From positions 836,569 to 900,568 of the forward strand of contig NZ_RFFN01000001.1 in NCBI RefSeq assembly GCF_003696315.1: 64,000 nt of DNA, written 5' to 3'. The notes beneath the pieces were generated by a model, which ran no database searches, had not been told where the DNA came from, and saw only the letters and a program-made list of their open reading frames with translations. Position 1 is the stretch's first letter. The number at the start of each line of letters is the position of its first letter. Below, in pieces: positions 34,145-44,056 of the stretch. Origin of the DNA: Pseudomonas songnenensis (GTDB lineage Bacteria > Pseudomonadota > Gammaproteobacteria > Pseudomonadales > Pseudomonadaceae). The position numbers were made by a program, and so were the translations under genes.

Positions 34145-34603
34145 ATGTCGAGCAAGCTAGAACAGTTGCAGGCCTTGTTGGCCCCGGTGGTTGAGGCGCT
34201 TGGCTATCAGTGCTGGGGTATTGAGTTCATTTCCCAGGGGCGGCATTCACTGCTGCGAGTCTATATCGACCATGCCGACGGCATCCTCATCGACGACTGC
34301 GAGAAGGTTAGCCGTCAATTGAGTGGTGTGCTCGACGTGGAAGATCCGATCAGCGTGGACTACACCCTTGAGGTTTCTTCTCCCGGTATGGATCGGCCCC
34401 TGTTCACCATTGAGCAGTACACCGCCCATGTCGGTGACCAGGTAAAAATAAAGCTGCGCTCGCCCTTCGAGGGCAGGCGCAATTTCCAGGGTCTTCTCCG
34501 TGGGGTGGAAGAGCAGGATGTCGTGGTGCTGGTCGATGATCATGAATACCTGCTGCCGATCGACATGATCGATAAGGCCAACATCATTCCCCGTTTTGAC
34601 TGA
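34145..34603 (+). CDS. rimP: Ribosome maturation factor RimP
   Basis: A 152-residue 30S assembly factor. N-terminal alpha-beta domain ([47 protein letters not shown]) with [15 protein letters not shown], then a C-terminal SH3-like barrel ([21 protein letters not shown]). First protein gene of the rimP-nusA-infB operon. Confidence 0.96.
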   Translation: MSSKLEQLQALLAPVVEALGYQCWGIEFISQGRHSLLRVYIDHADGILIDDCEKVSRQLSGVLDVEDPISVDYTLEVSSPGMDRPLFTIEQYTAHVGDQVKIKLRSPFEGRRNFQGLLRGVEEQDVVVLVDDHEYLLPIDMIDKANIIPRFD

Positions 34604-34649
34604 GAACGGTTCCCGCGGACCCAATGGATTGCGAAAGGCGAGGCGTACG

Positions 34650-36131
34650 ATGAGCAAAGAAGTACTGCTGGTTGTGGAGTCGGTGTCCAATGAAAAGGGC
34701 GTACCGGCTAGTGTGATTTTCGAAGCGCTGGAGCTGGCCTTGGCCACGGCTACCAAGAAGCGTTACGAAGACGAAGTTGATCTGCGTGTAGAAATCAATC
34801 GCCAGAACGGCAGTTACGAAACGTTCCGTCGCTGGACCGTGGTCGATGATGAGCATTTCGATGATCCAGCCCATCAGCTGGCTCTGGATCAGGCTCAGGA
34901 ACGCAATCCTGACGCCAAGCTCGGTGATGTGTTCGAAGAGAAGATCGAGTCGATCGAATTCGGGCGTATCGCCGCGCAGACCGCCAAGCAGGTGATCGTG
35001 CAGAAGGTCCGCGAGGCCGAACGTGCGCAGGTGGTAGAAGCCTACCGCGATCGTCTGGGCGAGATCATTTCCGGTACGGTCAAAAAAGTTACCCGCGACA
35101 GCGTAATCGTCGATCTTGGCAACAACGCTGAAGCATTGCTTGCCCGAGAAGACATCATCGCGCGTGAGACCTTCCGCGTCGGTGCCCGTGTTCGCGCGCT
35201 GCTCAAGGAAATCCGCACCGAGAATCGTGGGCCGCAGCTGATTCTGTCGCGTACCGCGCCGCAGATGCTGATCGAGCTGTTCCGTATCGAAGTGCCAGAA
35301 ATCGCCGAAGGCCTGATCGAAGTCATGGGCGCCTCGCGTGACCCGGGCTCGCGGGCAAAGATCGCCGTTCGCTCCAAGGACAAGCGCATCGATCCGCAGG
35401 GCGCCTGCATCGGTATGCGCGGTTCCCGCGTACAGGCAGTCTCGGGCGAAATTGGTGGTGAGCGAGTGGATATCGTCCTTTGGGACGAGAACCCCGCGCA
35501 GCTGGTCATCAACGCGATGGCGCCTGCTGAAGTTGCGGCGATCATCGTCGACGAAGATGCCCATGCGATGGATATCGCAGTCGCCGAAGACAACCTGGCG
35601 CAAGCGATCGGCCGTGGCGGTCAGAACGTGCGCCTGGCCAGTCAACTGACTGGTTGGACGCTCAATGTCATGACCGAAGCGGACATCCAGGCCAAGCAGC
35701 AGGAAGAAACTGGCGACATCCTGCGTAACTTCATCGACGAACTTGACGTTGACGAAGAGCTGGCGCAGGTGCTGGTTGAAGAGGGCTTCACCTCCCTCGA
35801 AGAGATTGCCTATGTCCCCATGGAGGAAATGCTTGGCATCGAAGGCTTCGACGAAGACATCGTCAATGAGCTGCGTACGCGGGCCAAAGATCGCCTGCTG
35901 ACCAAGGCCATCGCCAACGAGGAGAAGCTTGCGGATGCTCAGCCGGCTGAAGATCTGCTGGCACTCGATGGTATGGATAAAGAACTGGCGGTCGAGTTGG
36001 CCGTGCGGGGAGTCATCACCCGCGAAGACCTGGCCGAGCAGTCGATAGACGATCTGCTCGACATAGACGGCATCGATGAAGAGCGTGCCGGCAAGCTGAT
36101 CATGGCCGCCCGAGCCCATTGGTTCGAGTAA
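34650..36131 (+). CDS. nusA: Transcription termination/antitermination factor NusA
   Basis: A 493-residue RNA polymerase-binding protein. N-terminal domain starts [19 protein letters not shown]; an S1 domain (about 135-200), two KH domains ([18 protein letters not shown] near 250, [17 protein letters not shown] near 325) and two C-terminal acidic repeats (about 365-425 and 440-493) follow, the longer gammaproteobacterial form. Start chosen at 34650 after GAGGCG; the upstream frame overlaps rimP. Confidence 0.97.
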   Translation: MSKEVLLVVESVSNEKGVPASVIFEALELALATATKKRYEDEVDLRVEINRQNGSYETFRRWTVVDDEHFDDPAHQLALDQAQERNPDAKLGDVFEEKIESIEFGRIAAQTAKQVIVQKVREAERAQVVEAYRDRLGEIISGTVKKVTRDSVIVDLGNNAEALLAREDIIARETFRVGARVRALLKEIRTENRGPQLILSRTAPQMLIELFRIEVPEIAEGLIEVMGASRDPGSRAKIAVRSKDKRIDPQGACIGMRGSRVQAVSGEIGGERVDIVLWDENPAQLVINAMAPAEVAAIIVDEDAHAMDIAVAEDNLAQAIGRGGQNVRLASQLTGWTLNVMTEADIQAKQQEETGDILRNFIDELDVDEELAQVLVEEGFTSLEEIAYVPMEEMLGIEGFDEDIVNELRTRAKDRLLTKAIANEEKLADAQPAEDLLALDGMDKELAVELAVRGVITREDLAEQSIDDLLDIDGIDEERAGKLIMAARAHWFE

Positions 36132-36159
36132 GTAATTAGCGGCCTGAGGAGAGAAATGC

Positions 36160-38661
36160 ATGACGCAAGTCACGGTGAAAGAACTGGCCCAGGTGGTCGA
36201 CACACCGGTCGAGCGACTGCTTCAGCAGATGCGTGAGGCAGGACTGTCGCACACCAGCGCCGAGCAAGTAGTGACCGATAACGAGAAACAGGCCCTGTTG
36301 GCCCATTTGAAAAGCACCCACGGGGCGAAAGTGGACGAGCCGCGCAAGATTACCTTGCAGCGCAAGACCACTACCAAGCTCAAGGTTGGTGGCAGCAAGA
36401 CCATCAGCGTCGAAGTGCGCAAGAAGAAAACCTTCGTCAAGCGCAGCGCCGAGGAAATCGAAGCGGAGCAGCGCCGCGAGCTCGAAGAGCAGCATGCGGC
36501 AGAAGAAGCTGCTCGTCTGAAGGCGGAGCAGGAAGCGCGCGAGCGTGCCGAGGAAGAGGCTCGCCGTCAGGCCGAGTCGCCCCAGCCTCAGGCCGACGTG
36601 ACCGCTCCGGCCGCAGTCGAGCCGGTGGTCAATACCGAGCCGGCACCGGTCGCAGTCGAGCCTGCCGCTCCTGCACCTGAGCGCAAGAAAGAAGAGCCGC
36701 GTCGTGTCGAGAAGCCACGCAGCGATGACGACGAGCGTCGTGATCGCAAGCATGCGCAGCATCGCCCGTCGCTCAAGACCAAGGCCCCATTGGCGCGTAC
36801 CGTACGTACCGGCGAAGACGAGGCCGATGGCTTCCGTCGCGGTGGTCGTGGCAAGTCCAAGCTCAAGAAGCGTAACCAGCATGGGTTCCAGAGCCCAACA
36901 GGACCTGTCGTGCGCGAAGTGTCGATTGGCGAGACCATCACTGTGGCCGAGCTGGCCCAGCAGATGTCGGTGAAAGCGGCCGAAGTCATCAAGTTCATGT
37001 TCAAGATGGGCTCGCCTGTCACCATCAACCAGGTGCTGGATCAGGAAACTGCTCAGCTGGTTGCCGAAGAGCTGGGCCACAAGGTCAAGCTGGTCAGCGA
37101 CAATGCCCTGGAAGAGCAACTGGCCGAGCTGCTGAAGTTCGAAGGCGAGTCGGTATCGCGTGCACCGGTCGTGACCGTGATGGGCCACGTCGACCATGGC
37201 AAGACCTCGCTGCTCGACTACATCCGCCGCGCCAAGGTTGCAGTCGGCGAAGCCGGCGGTATCACCCAGCACATCGGTGCCTATCACGTTGAAACCGAGC
37301 GTGGCATGGTCACGTTCCTCGACACCCCTGGTCACGCTGCGTTTACCGCCATGCGTGCTCGGGGTGCCAAGGCGACCGATATCGTGATCCTCGTGGTTGC
37401 TGCCGATGACGGTGTAATGCCGCAGACCCAGGAAGCCGTCCAGCACGCCAAGGCTGCCGGTGTTCCGATCGTGGTAGCGGTGAACAAGATCGACAAGCCG
37501 GATGCCAACCCGGACAACATCAAGAACGGCCTGGGTGCACTTGACGTGATCCCGGAAGAGTGGGGCGGCGACACGCCGTTCATTCCGGTCTCCGCGAAAA
37601 TGGGTACCGGCGTCGACGAGCTGCTCGAAGCCGTTCTGCTGCAGGCCGAACTGCTCGAACTCAAGGCCACGCCTTCGGCGCCAGGCCGTGGCGTAGTAGT
37701 CGAATCGCGTCTGGACAAGGGTCGTGGCCCGGTTGCCACTGTGCTGGTTCAGGACGGTACGCTGCGCCAGGGCGATATGGTGCTGTGCGGCGTCAATTTC
37801 GGTCGCGTTCGCGCCATGCTCGACGAAAACGGCAAGCCTGTTAAGGAAGCCGGCCCGTCGATTCCGGTCGAGATCCTCGGCCTGGATGGTACGCCGGAAG
37901 CCGGTGACGACCTGACCGTTGTGGCCGACGAGAAGAAGGCCCGTGAAGTTGCGTTGTTCCGCCAGGGCAAGTTCCGCGAAGTGAAACTGGCTCGCGCCCA
38001 TGCCGGCAAGCTGGAAAACATCTTCGAGACCATGGGGCAGGACGAGAAGAAGACGCTCAACATCGTGCTCAAGGCGGACGTACGCGGCTCGCTCGAGGCG
38101 CTGCAGGGCTCGCTCAACGGCCTGGGCAACGACGAAGTGCAGGTTCGTGTGGTCGGCGGCGGTGTCGGTGGTATCACCGAGTCCGATGCCAACCTGGCGC
38201 TGGCGTCCAACGCGGTGCTGTTCGGCTTCAACGTCCGTGCCGATGCCGGTGCGCGCAAGATCGTCGAGGCCGAAGGCCTGGATATGCGCTACTACAACGT
38301 CATCTACGACATCATCGAGGACGTCAAGAAGGCGCTCACCGGTATGCTCGGCAGCGATGTTCGCGAGAACATTCTCGGCATCGCCGAAGTGCGTGACGTG
38401 TTCCGTTCGCCGAAGTTCGGCGCCATCGCCGGTTGCATGGTCACCGAGGGCATGGTCCACCGCAATCGTCCGATCCGCGTGCTGCGCGACGACGTCGTCA
38501 TCTTCGAAGGCGAACTGGAATCGCTGCGCCGCTTCAAGGATGACGTCGCGGAAGTCCGCGCCGGCATGGAATGCGGTATCGGCGTGAAGAGCTACAACGA
38601 CGTCAAGGTCGGCGACAAGATCGAAGTGTTCGAGAAGGTCGAAGTGGCGCGTTCGCTGTAA
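36160..38661 (+). CDS. infB: Translation initiation factor IF-2
   Basis: An 833-residue GTPase that places fMet-tRNA on the 30S subunit. The N-terminal IF2N domain ([21 protein letters not shown]) is followed by a charged, Glu/Arg/Ala-rich linker (about 100-230), a second IF2N ([15 protein letters not shown]) and the GTPase with [20 protein letters not shown] and NKIDKP, then beta barrels and the fMet-binding domain. The initiator tRNA is encoded 2.2 kb upstream in the same operon. Confidence 0.98.
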   Translation: MTQVTVKELAQVVDTPVERLLQQMREAGLSHTSAEQVVTDNEKQALLAHLKSTHGAKVDEPRKITLQRKTTTKLKVGGSKTISVEVRKKKTFVKRSAEEIEAEQRRELEEQHAAEEAARLKAEQEARERAEEEARRQAESPQPQADVTAPAAVEPVVNTEPAPVAVEPAAPAPERKKEEPRRVEKPRSDDDERRDRKHAQHRPSLKTKAPLARTVRTGEDEADGFRRGGRGKSKLKKRNQHGFQSPTGPVVREVSIGETITVAELAQQMSVKAAEVIKFMFKMGSPVTINQVLDQETAQLVAEELGHKVKLVSDNALEEQLAELLKFEGESVSRAPVVTVMGHVDHGKTSLLDYIRRAKVAVGEAGGITQHIGAYHVETERGMVTFLDTPGHAAFTAMRARGAKATDIVILVVAADDGVMPQTQEAVQHAKAAGVPIVVAVNKIDKPDANPDNIKNGLGALDVIPEEWGGDTPFIPVSAKMGTGVDELLEAVLLQAELLELKATPSAPGRGVVVESRLDKGRGPVATVLVQDGTLRQGDMVLCGVNFGRVRAMLDENGKPVKEAGPSIPVEILGLDGTPEAGDDLTVVADEKKAREVALFRQGKFREVKLARAHAGKLENIFETMGQDEKKTLNIVLKADVRGSLEALQGSLNGLGNDEVQVRVVGGGVGGITESDANLALASNAVLFGFNVRADAGARKIVEAEGLDMRYYNVIYDIIEDVKKALTGMLGSDVRENILGIAEVRDVFRSPKFGAIAGCMVTEGMVHRNRPIRVLRDDVVIFEGELESLRRFKDDVAEVRAGMECGIGVKSYNDVKVGDKIEVFEKVEVARSL

Positions 38662-38673
38662 GCAAGCGTCAAT

Positions 38674-38742
38674 CTGAAAGCTGGGAGCAAGGAGTCGGTG
38701 GCCGCCTGAGTGCGGTTACCGCTTCGAGCTTCCAGCTTTCGG
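38674..38742. repeat. Imperfect inverted repeat between infB and rbfA
   Basis: CTGAAAGCTGGGAGC (38674-38688) pairs with GCTTCCAGCTTTCGG (38728-38742) at 13 of 15 positions, the others G-U compatible. The right arm TTCCAGCTTTCGGCTTTT is almost the same as one in the rpsO-pnp gap (40532-40549). Confidence 0.65.
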
Positions 38743-38763
38743 CTTTTAATCGGGTAGAAATTT

Positions 38764-39153
38764 ATGGCCAAAGAATTCAGTCGTACCCAGCGTATCGGCG
38801 ATCAGATGCAGCGCGAATTGGCGCTGCTTATTCAGCGTGAGATCAAGGATCCGCGCCTGGGCCTGATTACCATCACCGCGGTCGACGTCAGTCGCGATCT
38901 GTCCCATGCAAAGATCTTCATAACCATCATGGGGCAGGACGACGATCAGGAAGCAATCAAGGGCAACCTGCGCATCCTCAACGATGCTGCCGGATTCCTG
39001 CGCATGCAGCTGGGCAAGAGCATGAAGCTGCGCACTGTTCCGCAACTGCACTTCAACTACGACGCGAGCATTCGTCGGGGTGTCGAGCTGAGCTCGCTGA
39101 TCGAGCGCGCCGTGGCGGAAGATCGCAAGCACAGCGACGAGCGCGGAGAATAA
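38764..39153 (+). CDS. rbfA: 30S ribosome-binding factor RbfA
   Basis: A 129-residue KH-like factor for 16S rRNA 5' processing and cold adaptation. Family stretches are [47 protein letters not shown] and [25 protein letters not shown]. truB starts two bases after the stop. Confidence 0.96.
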   Translation: MAKEFSRTQRIGDQMQRELALLIQREIKDPRLGLITITAVDVSRDLSHAKIFITIMGQDDDQEAIKGNLRILNDAAGFLRMQLGKSMKLRTVPQLHFNYDASIRRGVELSSLIERAVAEDRKHSDERGE

Positions 39154-39155
39154 AC

Positions 39156-40073
39156 GTGGCACAGGTCAAGCGTGTACGCCGCAACGTCAACGGCATCATC
39201 CTGCTCGACAAGCCGCGAGGGTTTACCTCCAATGCGGCCTTGCAGAAGGTCCGCTGGCTGCTGAATGCGGAGAAGGCCGGGCATACCGGAAGTCTCGATC
39301 CGCTCGCCACCGGCGTGTTGCCGCTGTGTTTTGGCGAGGCGACCAAGTTCTCGCAGTACCTGCTGGACGCGGACAAGGCTTACGAAACAGTCATGCAGCT
39401 GGGCGTAACCACGACCACGGCCGATGCCGAAGGCGAGGTCCTGGAGCGCAAGCCGGTCGCGGTCACCGTCGAAGAGCTGGAGGCTCTGCTGCCGCAGTTT
39501 CGTGGTGACATCCTGCAGGTGCCGCCAATGTATTCGGCCCTCAAGCGAGACGGCCAGCCGTTGTACAAACTGGCACGTGCCGGAGAGGTGGTGGAGCGCG
39601 AGCCGCGTTCTGTTAATATTGCGCGCTTGGAGTTGCTTTCGCTCGAAGGCGATAAGGCGCGCCTCGCTGTTTCATGCAGCAAAGGCACCTATATCCGTAC
39701 GCTGGTCGAAGACATCGGTCAGTTGCTCGGTTGTGGTGCGCATGTTGCCGAGCTACGGCGAACTCAGGCCGGACCGTTCGACCTTTCGCAGACGGTGAAG
39801 CTCGAGACCCTTGAGCAGTTGCACGGCGAGGGTGGTGCCGAGGCGCTGGATGGTCTGCTGCAGCCCGTTGATAGTGGTCTTGAACATTGGCCGCTGTTGC
39901 AGCTGTCCGAACACAGTGCCTATTACTGGCTGCACGGACAGCCGGTGCGGGCGCCGGAAGCGCCCAAGTACGGCATGGTACGTGTGCAAGATAACAATGG
40001 TCGCTTCATCGGTATCGGTGAAGTGAGCGAAGACGGGCGCATCGCGCCACGTCGGTTGATTCGGTCGGAATGA
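39156..40073 (+). CDS. truB: tRNA pseudouridine-55 synthase
   Basis: A 305-residue enzyme making pseudouridine 55 in the T-loop. The catalytic Asp is in [41 protein letters not shown] and [16 protein letters not shown] are further family motifs. The start codon is GTG (39156), the only one matching [22 protein letters not shown]-terminal PUA-like part completes it. Tightly follows rbfA. Confidence 0.97.
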   Translation: MAQVKRVRRNVNGIILLDKPRGFTSNAALQKVRWLLNAEKAGHTGSLDPLATGVLPLCFGEATKFSQYLLDADKAYETVMQLGVTTTTADAEGEVLERKPVAVTVEELEALLPQFRGDILQVPPMYSALKRDGQPLYKLARAGEVVEREPRSVNIARLELLSLEGDKARLAVSCSKGTYIRTLVEDIGQLLGCGAHVAELRRTQAGPFDLSQTVKLETLEQLHGEGGAEALDGLLQPVDSGLEHWPLLQLSEHSAYYWLHGQPVRAPEAPKYGMVRVQDNNGRFIGIGEVSEDGRIAPRRLIRSE

Positions 40074-40187
40074 CCGTTACGCGGCGCGTTCGCGCGTTGC
40101 GTCAGAGGGTGGCTGTCAGCAGGCACGGTCATTTCTCTTTATTAAACACGGGATGATTCCCGGCCTGTTCACTCAAGGAGCCCTATC

Positions 40188-40457
40188 ATGGCACTGAGCG
40201 TTGAAGAAAAAGCCCAGATCGTTAACGAGTACAAGCAAGCTGAAGGCGACACCGGTTCTCCGGAAGTGCAGGTAGCCCTGCTGACCGCCAACATCAACAA
40301 GCTGCAGGACCACTTCAAGGCCAACGGCAAAGACCACCACTCGCGTCGTGGTCTGATCCGTATGGTTAACCAGCGCCGCAAGCTGCTGGATTACCTGAAG
40401 GGTAAGGACACCACTCGTTACAGCACCCTGATCGGTCGTCTGGGTCTGCGTCGCTAA
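40188..40457 (+). CDS. rpsO: Ribosomal protein S15
   Basis: An 89-residue 30S protein: [72 protein letters not shown] precedes the ATG. In E. coli S15 represses its own mRNA through a leader pseudoknot, and pnp follows; the order is the same here, with a repeat hairpin between. Confidence 0.98.
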   Translation: MALSVEEKAQIVNEYKQAEGDTGSPEVQVALLTANINKLQDHFKANGKDHHSRRGLIRMVNQRRKLLDYLKGKDTTRYSTLIGRLGLRR

Positions 40458-40471
40458 GACGCGCCCGCGCT

Positions 40472-40550
40472 GGAAGCCGGAAGCTGGAAGCCTGAAGTTG
40501 AAAGTGGGATATCCCTGCGATCAGCTTCGGTCTTCCAGCTTTTGGCTTTC
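40472..40550. repeat. Inverted repeat between rpsO and pnp
   Basis: A 26-base left arm (40472-40497, containing GGAAGCTGGAAGC) pairs with the right arm 40525-40550 (containing CTTCCAGCTTTTGGCTTTC) at 21 of 26 positions. It is related to the repeat at 38674-38742. In the pnp leader it could serve as an RNase III target, as in E. coli pnp autoregulation. Confidence 0.65.
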
Positions 40551-40622
40551 TTGCAGGTCGTTTCGGGCCGACTCCCGAACGTTCTGCCAATTTCCCCAAG
40601 GCAACAAAGAGAAGGAAAAACC

Positions 40623-42728
40623 GTGAATCCGGTAATCAAGAAGTTTCAATTCGGTCAGTCGACCGTAACCCTGGAAACGGGTCGTATCGCCCGCCAGGCC
40701 TCCGGCGCAGTGCTGGTCACCGTCGATGATGACGTCACCGTGCTGGTGACCGTGGTCGGTGCCAAGACCGCCGATCCGAGCAAGGGGTTCTTCCCGCTCT
40801 CCGTGCATTACCAGGAGAAGACCTACGCAGCCGGCAAGATCCCTGGCGGCTTCTTCAAGCGTGAGGCGCGTCCTTCCGAGAAGGAAACCCTGACCTCGCG
40901 TCTGATCGATCGTCCGATCCGTCCGCTGTTCCCGGAAGGCTTCCAGAACGAAGTGCAGGTCATCTGCACCGTCGTCTCCACCAGCAAGAAGACTGACCCG
41001 GACATCGCCGCGATGATCGGTACTTCGGCCGCTCTGGCCGTTTCCGGTATTCCGTTCGACGGCCCTATCGGCGCTGCGCGCGTGGCCTTCCATCCCGAAA
41101 CCGGCTACCTGCTGAACCCGAACTACGAGCAGCTGAAGGCCTCCAGCCTGGACATGGTCGTGGCCGGCACCAAGGACGCCGTACTGATGGTCGAATCGGA
41201 AGCCAAAGAGCTGACCGAAGACCAGATGCTGGGCGCCGTCCTGTTCGCCCACGACGAGTTCCAGGCCGTGATCAAGGCCGTCGAAGAGCTGGCTGCTGAA
41301 GCCGGCAAGCCGCGCTGGGACTGGACCGCTCCGCAAGCCAACACGGCGTTGCTGGACGCCATCCGTGCCGAGTTCGGCGAAGCCATCTCCCAGGCTTACA
41401 CCATCACCATCAAGCAGGATCGCTATGCGCGCCTGGGCGAGCTGAAGGACCAGGTCGTTGCCAAGTTCTCTGGTGAAGAAGGCCAGCCGTCTGCCGGCGA
41501 AGTGAAGGATGCCTTCGGTGAGATCGAGTACCGCACCGTTCGCGAGAACATCGTCAACGGCAAGCCGCGCATCGACGGTCGCGACACCCGCACCGTTCGC
41601 GGGCTGAACATCGAAGTTGGCGTGCTCGACAAGACCCACGGTTCGGCCCTGTTCACCCGTGGCGAAACCCAGGCCCTGGTCGTTGCGACCCTCGGTACTG
41701 CCCGTGACGCGCAGCTGCTCGACACCCTGGAAGGCGAGAAGAAAGACCCCTTCATGCTGCACTACAACTTCCCGCCGTACTCGGTCGGTGAGTGTGGTCG
41801 CATGGGCGCTACCGGTCGCCGCGAGATCGGCCACGGTCGCCTGGCCCGTCGTGGCGTTGCCGCCATGCTGCCAAGCGCCGACGAGTTCCCGTACACCATC
41901 CGCGTGGTTTCCGAGATCACCGAATCCAACGGTTCCAGCTCCATGGCGTCGGTCTGTGGTGCATCGCTGGCACTGATGGATGCGGGCGTGCCGATGAAGG
42001 CTCCGGTAGCCGGTATCGCCATGGGTCTGGTCAAGGAAGGCGAGAAGTTCGCCGTTCTGACCGACATTCTCGGTGACGAAGACCACCTCGGCGACATGGA
42101 CTTCAAGGTTGCCGGTACCGCCAAGGGCGTGACCGCGCTGCAGATGGACATCAAGATCCAGGGCATCACCGAAGAAATCATGGAGATCGCTCTGGGCCAG
42201 GCCCTGGAAGCGCGCCTGAATATCCTTGGCCAGATGAACCAGGTCATTGCCCAGTCGCGCAGCGAGCTGTCGGCCAACGCACCGACCATGCTGGCGATGA
42301 AGATCGACCAGGACAAGATCCGCGACGTGATCGGCAAGGGTGGCGCTACCATTCGCGCCATCTGCGAAGAGACCAAGGCCTCGATCGACATCGAAGACGA
42401 TGGCTCGATCAAGATCTTCGGCGAGACCAAGGAAGCGGCAGAAGCGGCCAAGCAGCGCGTGCTGGGCATCACTGCCGAAGCCGAAATCGGCAAGATCTAC
42501 GTCGGCAAGGTGGAGCGCATCGTCGACTTCGGCGCGTTCGTCAACATCCTGCCTGGCAAGGACGGCCTGGTGCACATCTCGCAGATCAGCGATCAGCGGA
42601 TCGAGAAGGTCACCGACGTGCTGAAGGAAGGCCAGGAAGTCAAGGTCCTGGTACTGGACGTGGATAACCGCGGCCGTATCAAGCTGTCCATCAAGGACGT
42701 AGCCGCCGCGGAAGCGTCTGGCGTCTGA
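40623..42728 (+). CDS. pnp: Polynucleotide phosphorylase
   Basis: A 701-residue 3'-5' phosphorolytic exoribonuclease, core of the degradosome. Two RNase PH domains ([34 protein letters not shown]) flank a helical domain; KH ([21 protein letters not shown]) and S1 ([26 protein letters not shown]) domains follow. The start is GTG at 40623 with AGAAGGA upstream; the family N-terminus [11 protein letters not shown] supports it. Confidence 0.98.
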   Translation: MNPVIKKFQFGQSTVTLETGRIARQASGAVLVTVDDDVTVLVTVVGAKTADPSKGFFPLSVHYQEKTYAAGKIPGGFFKREARPSEKETLTSRLIDRPIRPLFPEGFQNEVQVICTVVSTSKKTDPDIAAMIGTSAALAVSGIPFDGPIGAARVAFHPETGYLLNPNYEQLKASSLDMVVAGTKDAVLMVESEAKELTEDQMLGAVLFAHDEFQAVIKAVEELAAEAGKPRWDWTAPQANTALLDAIRAEFGEAISQAYTITIKQDRYARLGELKDQVVAKFSGEEGQPSAGEVKDAFGEIEYRTVRENIVNGKPRIDGRDTRTVRGLNIEVGVLDKTHGSALFTRGETQALVVATLGTARDAQLLDTLEGEKKDPFMLHYNFPPYSVGECGRMGATGRREIGHGRLARRGVAAMLPSADEFPYTIRVVSEITESNGSSSMASVCGASLALMDAGVPMKAPVAGIAMGLVKEGEKFAVLTDILGDEDHLGDMDFKVAGTAKGVTALQMDIKIQGITEEIMEIALGQALEARLNILGQMNQVIAQSRSELSANAPTMLAMKIDQDKIRDVIGKGGATIRAICEETKASIDIEDDGSIKIFGETKEAAEAAKQRVLGITAEAEIGKIYVGKVERIVDFGAFVNILPGKDGLVHISQISDQRIEKVTDVLKEGQEVKVLVLDVDNRGRIKLSIKDVAAAEASGV

Positions 42729-42750
42729 GGCAGGCAACGTAGCTGACAGA

Positions 42751-42771
42751 AAGGGCCTTCGGGCCCTTTTT
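42751..42771 (+). terminator. Terminator after pnp
   Basis: AAGGGCC (42751-42757), loop TTCG, GGCCCTT (42762-42768), followed by TTT. Confidence 0.85.
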
Positions 42772-42837
42772 GTTTGCCTTCAAAAATTCCGCGGGGCTCT
42801 GCGGCGGATTGCAAGATGCACGCAATGGTTCGGCCAA

Positions 42838-42854
42838 ACATGCATAGTGCATGT
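42838..42854. promoter_or_regulatory. Palindrome upstream of the sigma-54 promoter
   Basis: ACATGCATAGTGCATGT has perfect 7-bp arms and a TAG centre. It ends 62 bases before the -24 element at 42917, the distance expected for an enhancer-binding-protein site. The binding protein is unknown. Confidence 0.5.
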
Positions 42855-42916
42855 GTTCGAATGATGGCTTATTTTGCAAGTCGTTGTTTTTTAAGGATAA
42901 AAATAACGGTTAAAGT

Positions 42917-42931
42917 TGGCACACCGCTTGC
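42917..42931 (+). promoter_or_regulatory. Sigma-54 (RpoN) promoter of the BON-domain gene
   Basis: TGGCAC (42917-42922), five bases, TTGC (42928-42931) match the consensus TGGCAC-N5-TTGC exactly, with ten bases between GG and GC. The transcription start would be near 42943, 54 bases before the ATG. Confidence 0.85.
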
Positions 42932-42996
42932 GCTGTTATCTGTGCATCTGGGACCGGAGTCATGCCCCAGAAACCATGAGAACAGGAGTGACATCT

Positions 42997-43365
42997 ATGA
43001 AGACTACTCAGACCCTTACCGCTGCCGCCATTGCCGCTGCTCTTAGCCTGCCGTTCGCCGGCGCCGCCCTGGCTGATACCACCCCTGCTATCGACAAGAC
43101 CGATACCGTGATGTTGGCTGCCAACACCATGGACGACGCGGGTGATGCTGCATCCGATACCTGGATCACCACCAAGGTGAAATCCACTCTGCTGGCGGAA
43201 GACGCCACTCCAGGCATGGACATCGAAGTAGAAACCAAGGATGGCGTCGTTTCTCTGTCCGGCACAGTAGCCACCGAGGCTGAGAAAGAAGCCGCTATCG
43301 CCAAGGCCAAAGGCATCAAGGGCGTCCGCGATGTTGCCGCTGACGGCCTGAAGACTGCCGACTGA
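42997..43365 (+). CDS. Periplasmic BON-domain protein, OsmY-like
   Basis: A 122-residue exported protein with a signal peptide (MKTTQTLTAAAIAAALSLPF; cleavage likely after ALA at about residue 26). One BON domain follows (about 55-120): DTWITTKVKSTLLAED, IEVETKDGVVSLSGTVATEAE, GIKGVRDVAADGLK. BON domains bind phospholipids and support envelope integrity under stress; OsmY has two of them, this has one. AACAGGAG precedes the ATG. It has an exact sigma-54 promoter and its own terminator. The physiological signal is unknown. Confidence 0.88.
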   Translation: MKTTQTLTAAAIAAALSLPFAGAALADTTPAIDKTDTVMLAANTMDDAGDAASDTWITTKVKSTLLAEDATPGMDIEVETKDGVVSLSGTVATEAEKEAAIAKAKGIKGVRDVAADGLKTAD

Positions 43366-43398
43366 TGGTGCTGTCCCGCGCGCTATTGCCGGGATGAG

Positions 43399-43428
43399 AA
43401 AAAACCCCGCTTTTTAGCGGGGTTTTTT
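43399..43428. terminator. Bidirectional terminator after the BON gene
   Basis: CCCCGCT (43405-43411), loop TTTT, AGCGGGG (43416-43422), flanked by six A and six T, serving both converging transcripts. Confidence 0.9.
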
Positions 43429-43433
43429 ATGGG

Positions 43434-43742
43434 CTAGTTGCCGCGTTGGCTGTCGATCTGCCGCAACCGGCTGCCTTCGAAGCGCAAGAAGTGGAACATT
43501 CCATGGTTCGGCCCATAAACCCACTCCTCGACCGGCACCTCTTGCCGGTAGCCGTATTCGTCGATGATCTCCTTGTAACCCGCCATTGAGCTGCTAGCGG
43601 GCTCGCCGCACTTGCTGCGGACCTCCGCCGTGGTGGCATCCAGGCTCACCAGGCGGCTGTTGCAGCGATAGGTAGACGATGCCTCTGCGTGCAGAGTGCC
43701 TAGCGACAGGCAGAGCAGCAGGGCGGATATGCGTCGATTCAT
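43434..43742 (-). CDS. DUF2845 periplasmic protein (second of a tandem pair)
   Basis: A 102-residue exported protein. The signal peptide MNRRISALLLCLSLGTLHAEA precedes a small domain with two conserved Cys (YRCNSRLVSLDA and VRSKCGEPA) and the end VEEWVYGPNHGMFHFLRFEG, which I recall as DUF2845. Function unknown. It is about 40 percent identical by eye to the next upstream gene (43760-44056), so the two are a tandem duplication. The ATG at 43742 gives the signal peptide; the extended frame overlaps the paralogue. Confidence 0.82.
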   Translation of the reverse strand: MNRRISALLLCLSLGTLHAEASSTYRCNSRLVSLDATTAEVRSKCGEPASSSMAGYKEIIDEYGYRQEVPVEEWVYGPNHGMFHFLRFEGSRLRQIDSQRGN

Positions 43743-43759
43743 CAGCTGACTCCAGGTGT

Positions 43760-44056
43760 TCAATTGGCCCGGCGGGTTTCGATACGAACCAGACGGTTGC
43801 CTTCGAAGGTGAGGATGCTGAGCATGCCGTTGCGAGGGCCGTAAACCCACTCTTCCAGCGCAAACTCTTGCCGGTCGTTGCGGCTCAGGGTGTAGCCCAC
43901 CAGATCGCGATGTTCCGGGGTTCCGCATTTGCGTTCGACTTCAAAGGCGCGATCGCCGGTGGTGACCAGCTGGCTGCCGCAGCGCATGGTGTCGGCCTGG
44001 ACGTTGGTAATGGTTGCCAGCAACACACCGGCAACGACGTATCTCATCATTTCCAT
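43760..44056 (-). CDS. DUF2845 periplasmic protein (first of a tandem pair)
   Basis: A 98-residue exported protein with a signal peptide (MEMMRYVVAGVLLATITNVQA) and the same domain as its neighbour: MRCGSQLVTTGD, VERKCGTPEHRD, LEEWVYGPRNGMLSILTFEG. Two Cys could form a disulfide. Its ATG shares one base with the stop of the DUF748 gene (TGATG), so it is coupled to it. An alternative start is the third codon. Function unknown. Confidence 0.82.
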   Translation of the reverse strand: MEMMRYVVAGVLLATITNVQADTMRCGSQLVTTGDRAFEVERKCGTPEHRDLVGYTLSRNDRQEFALEEWVYGPRNGMLSILTFEGNRLVRIETRRAN

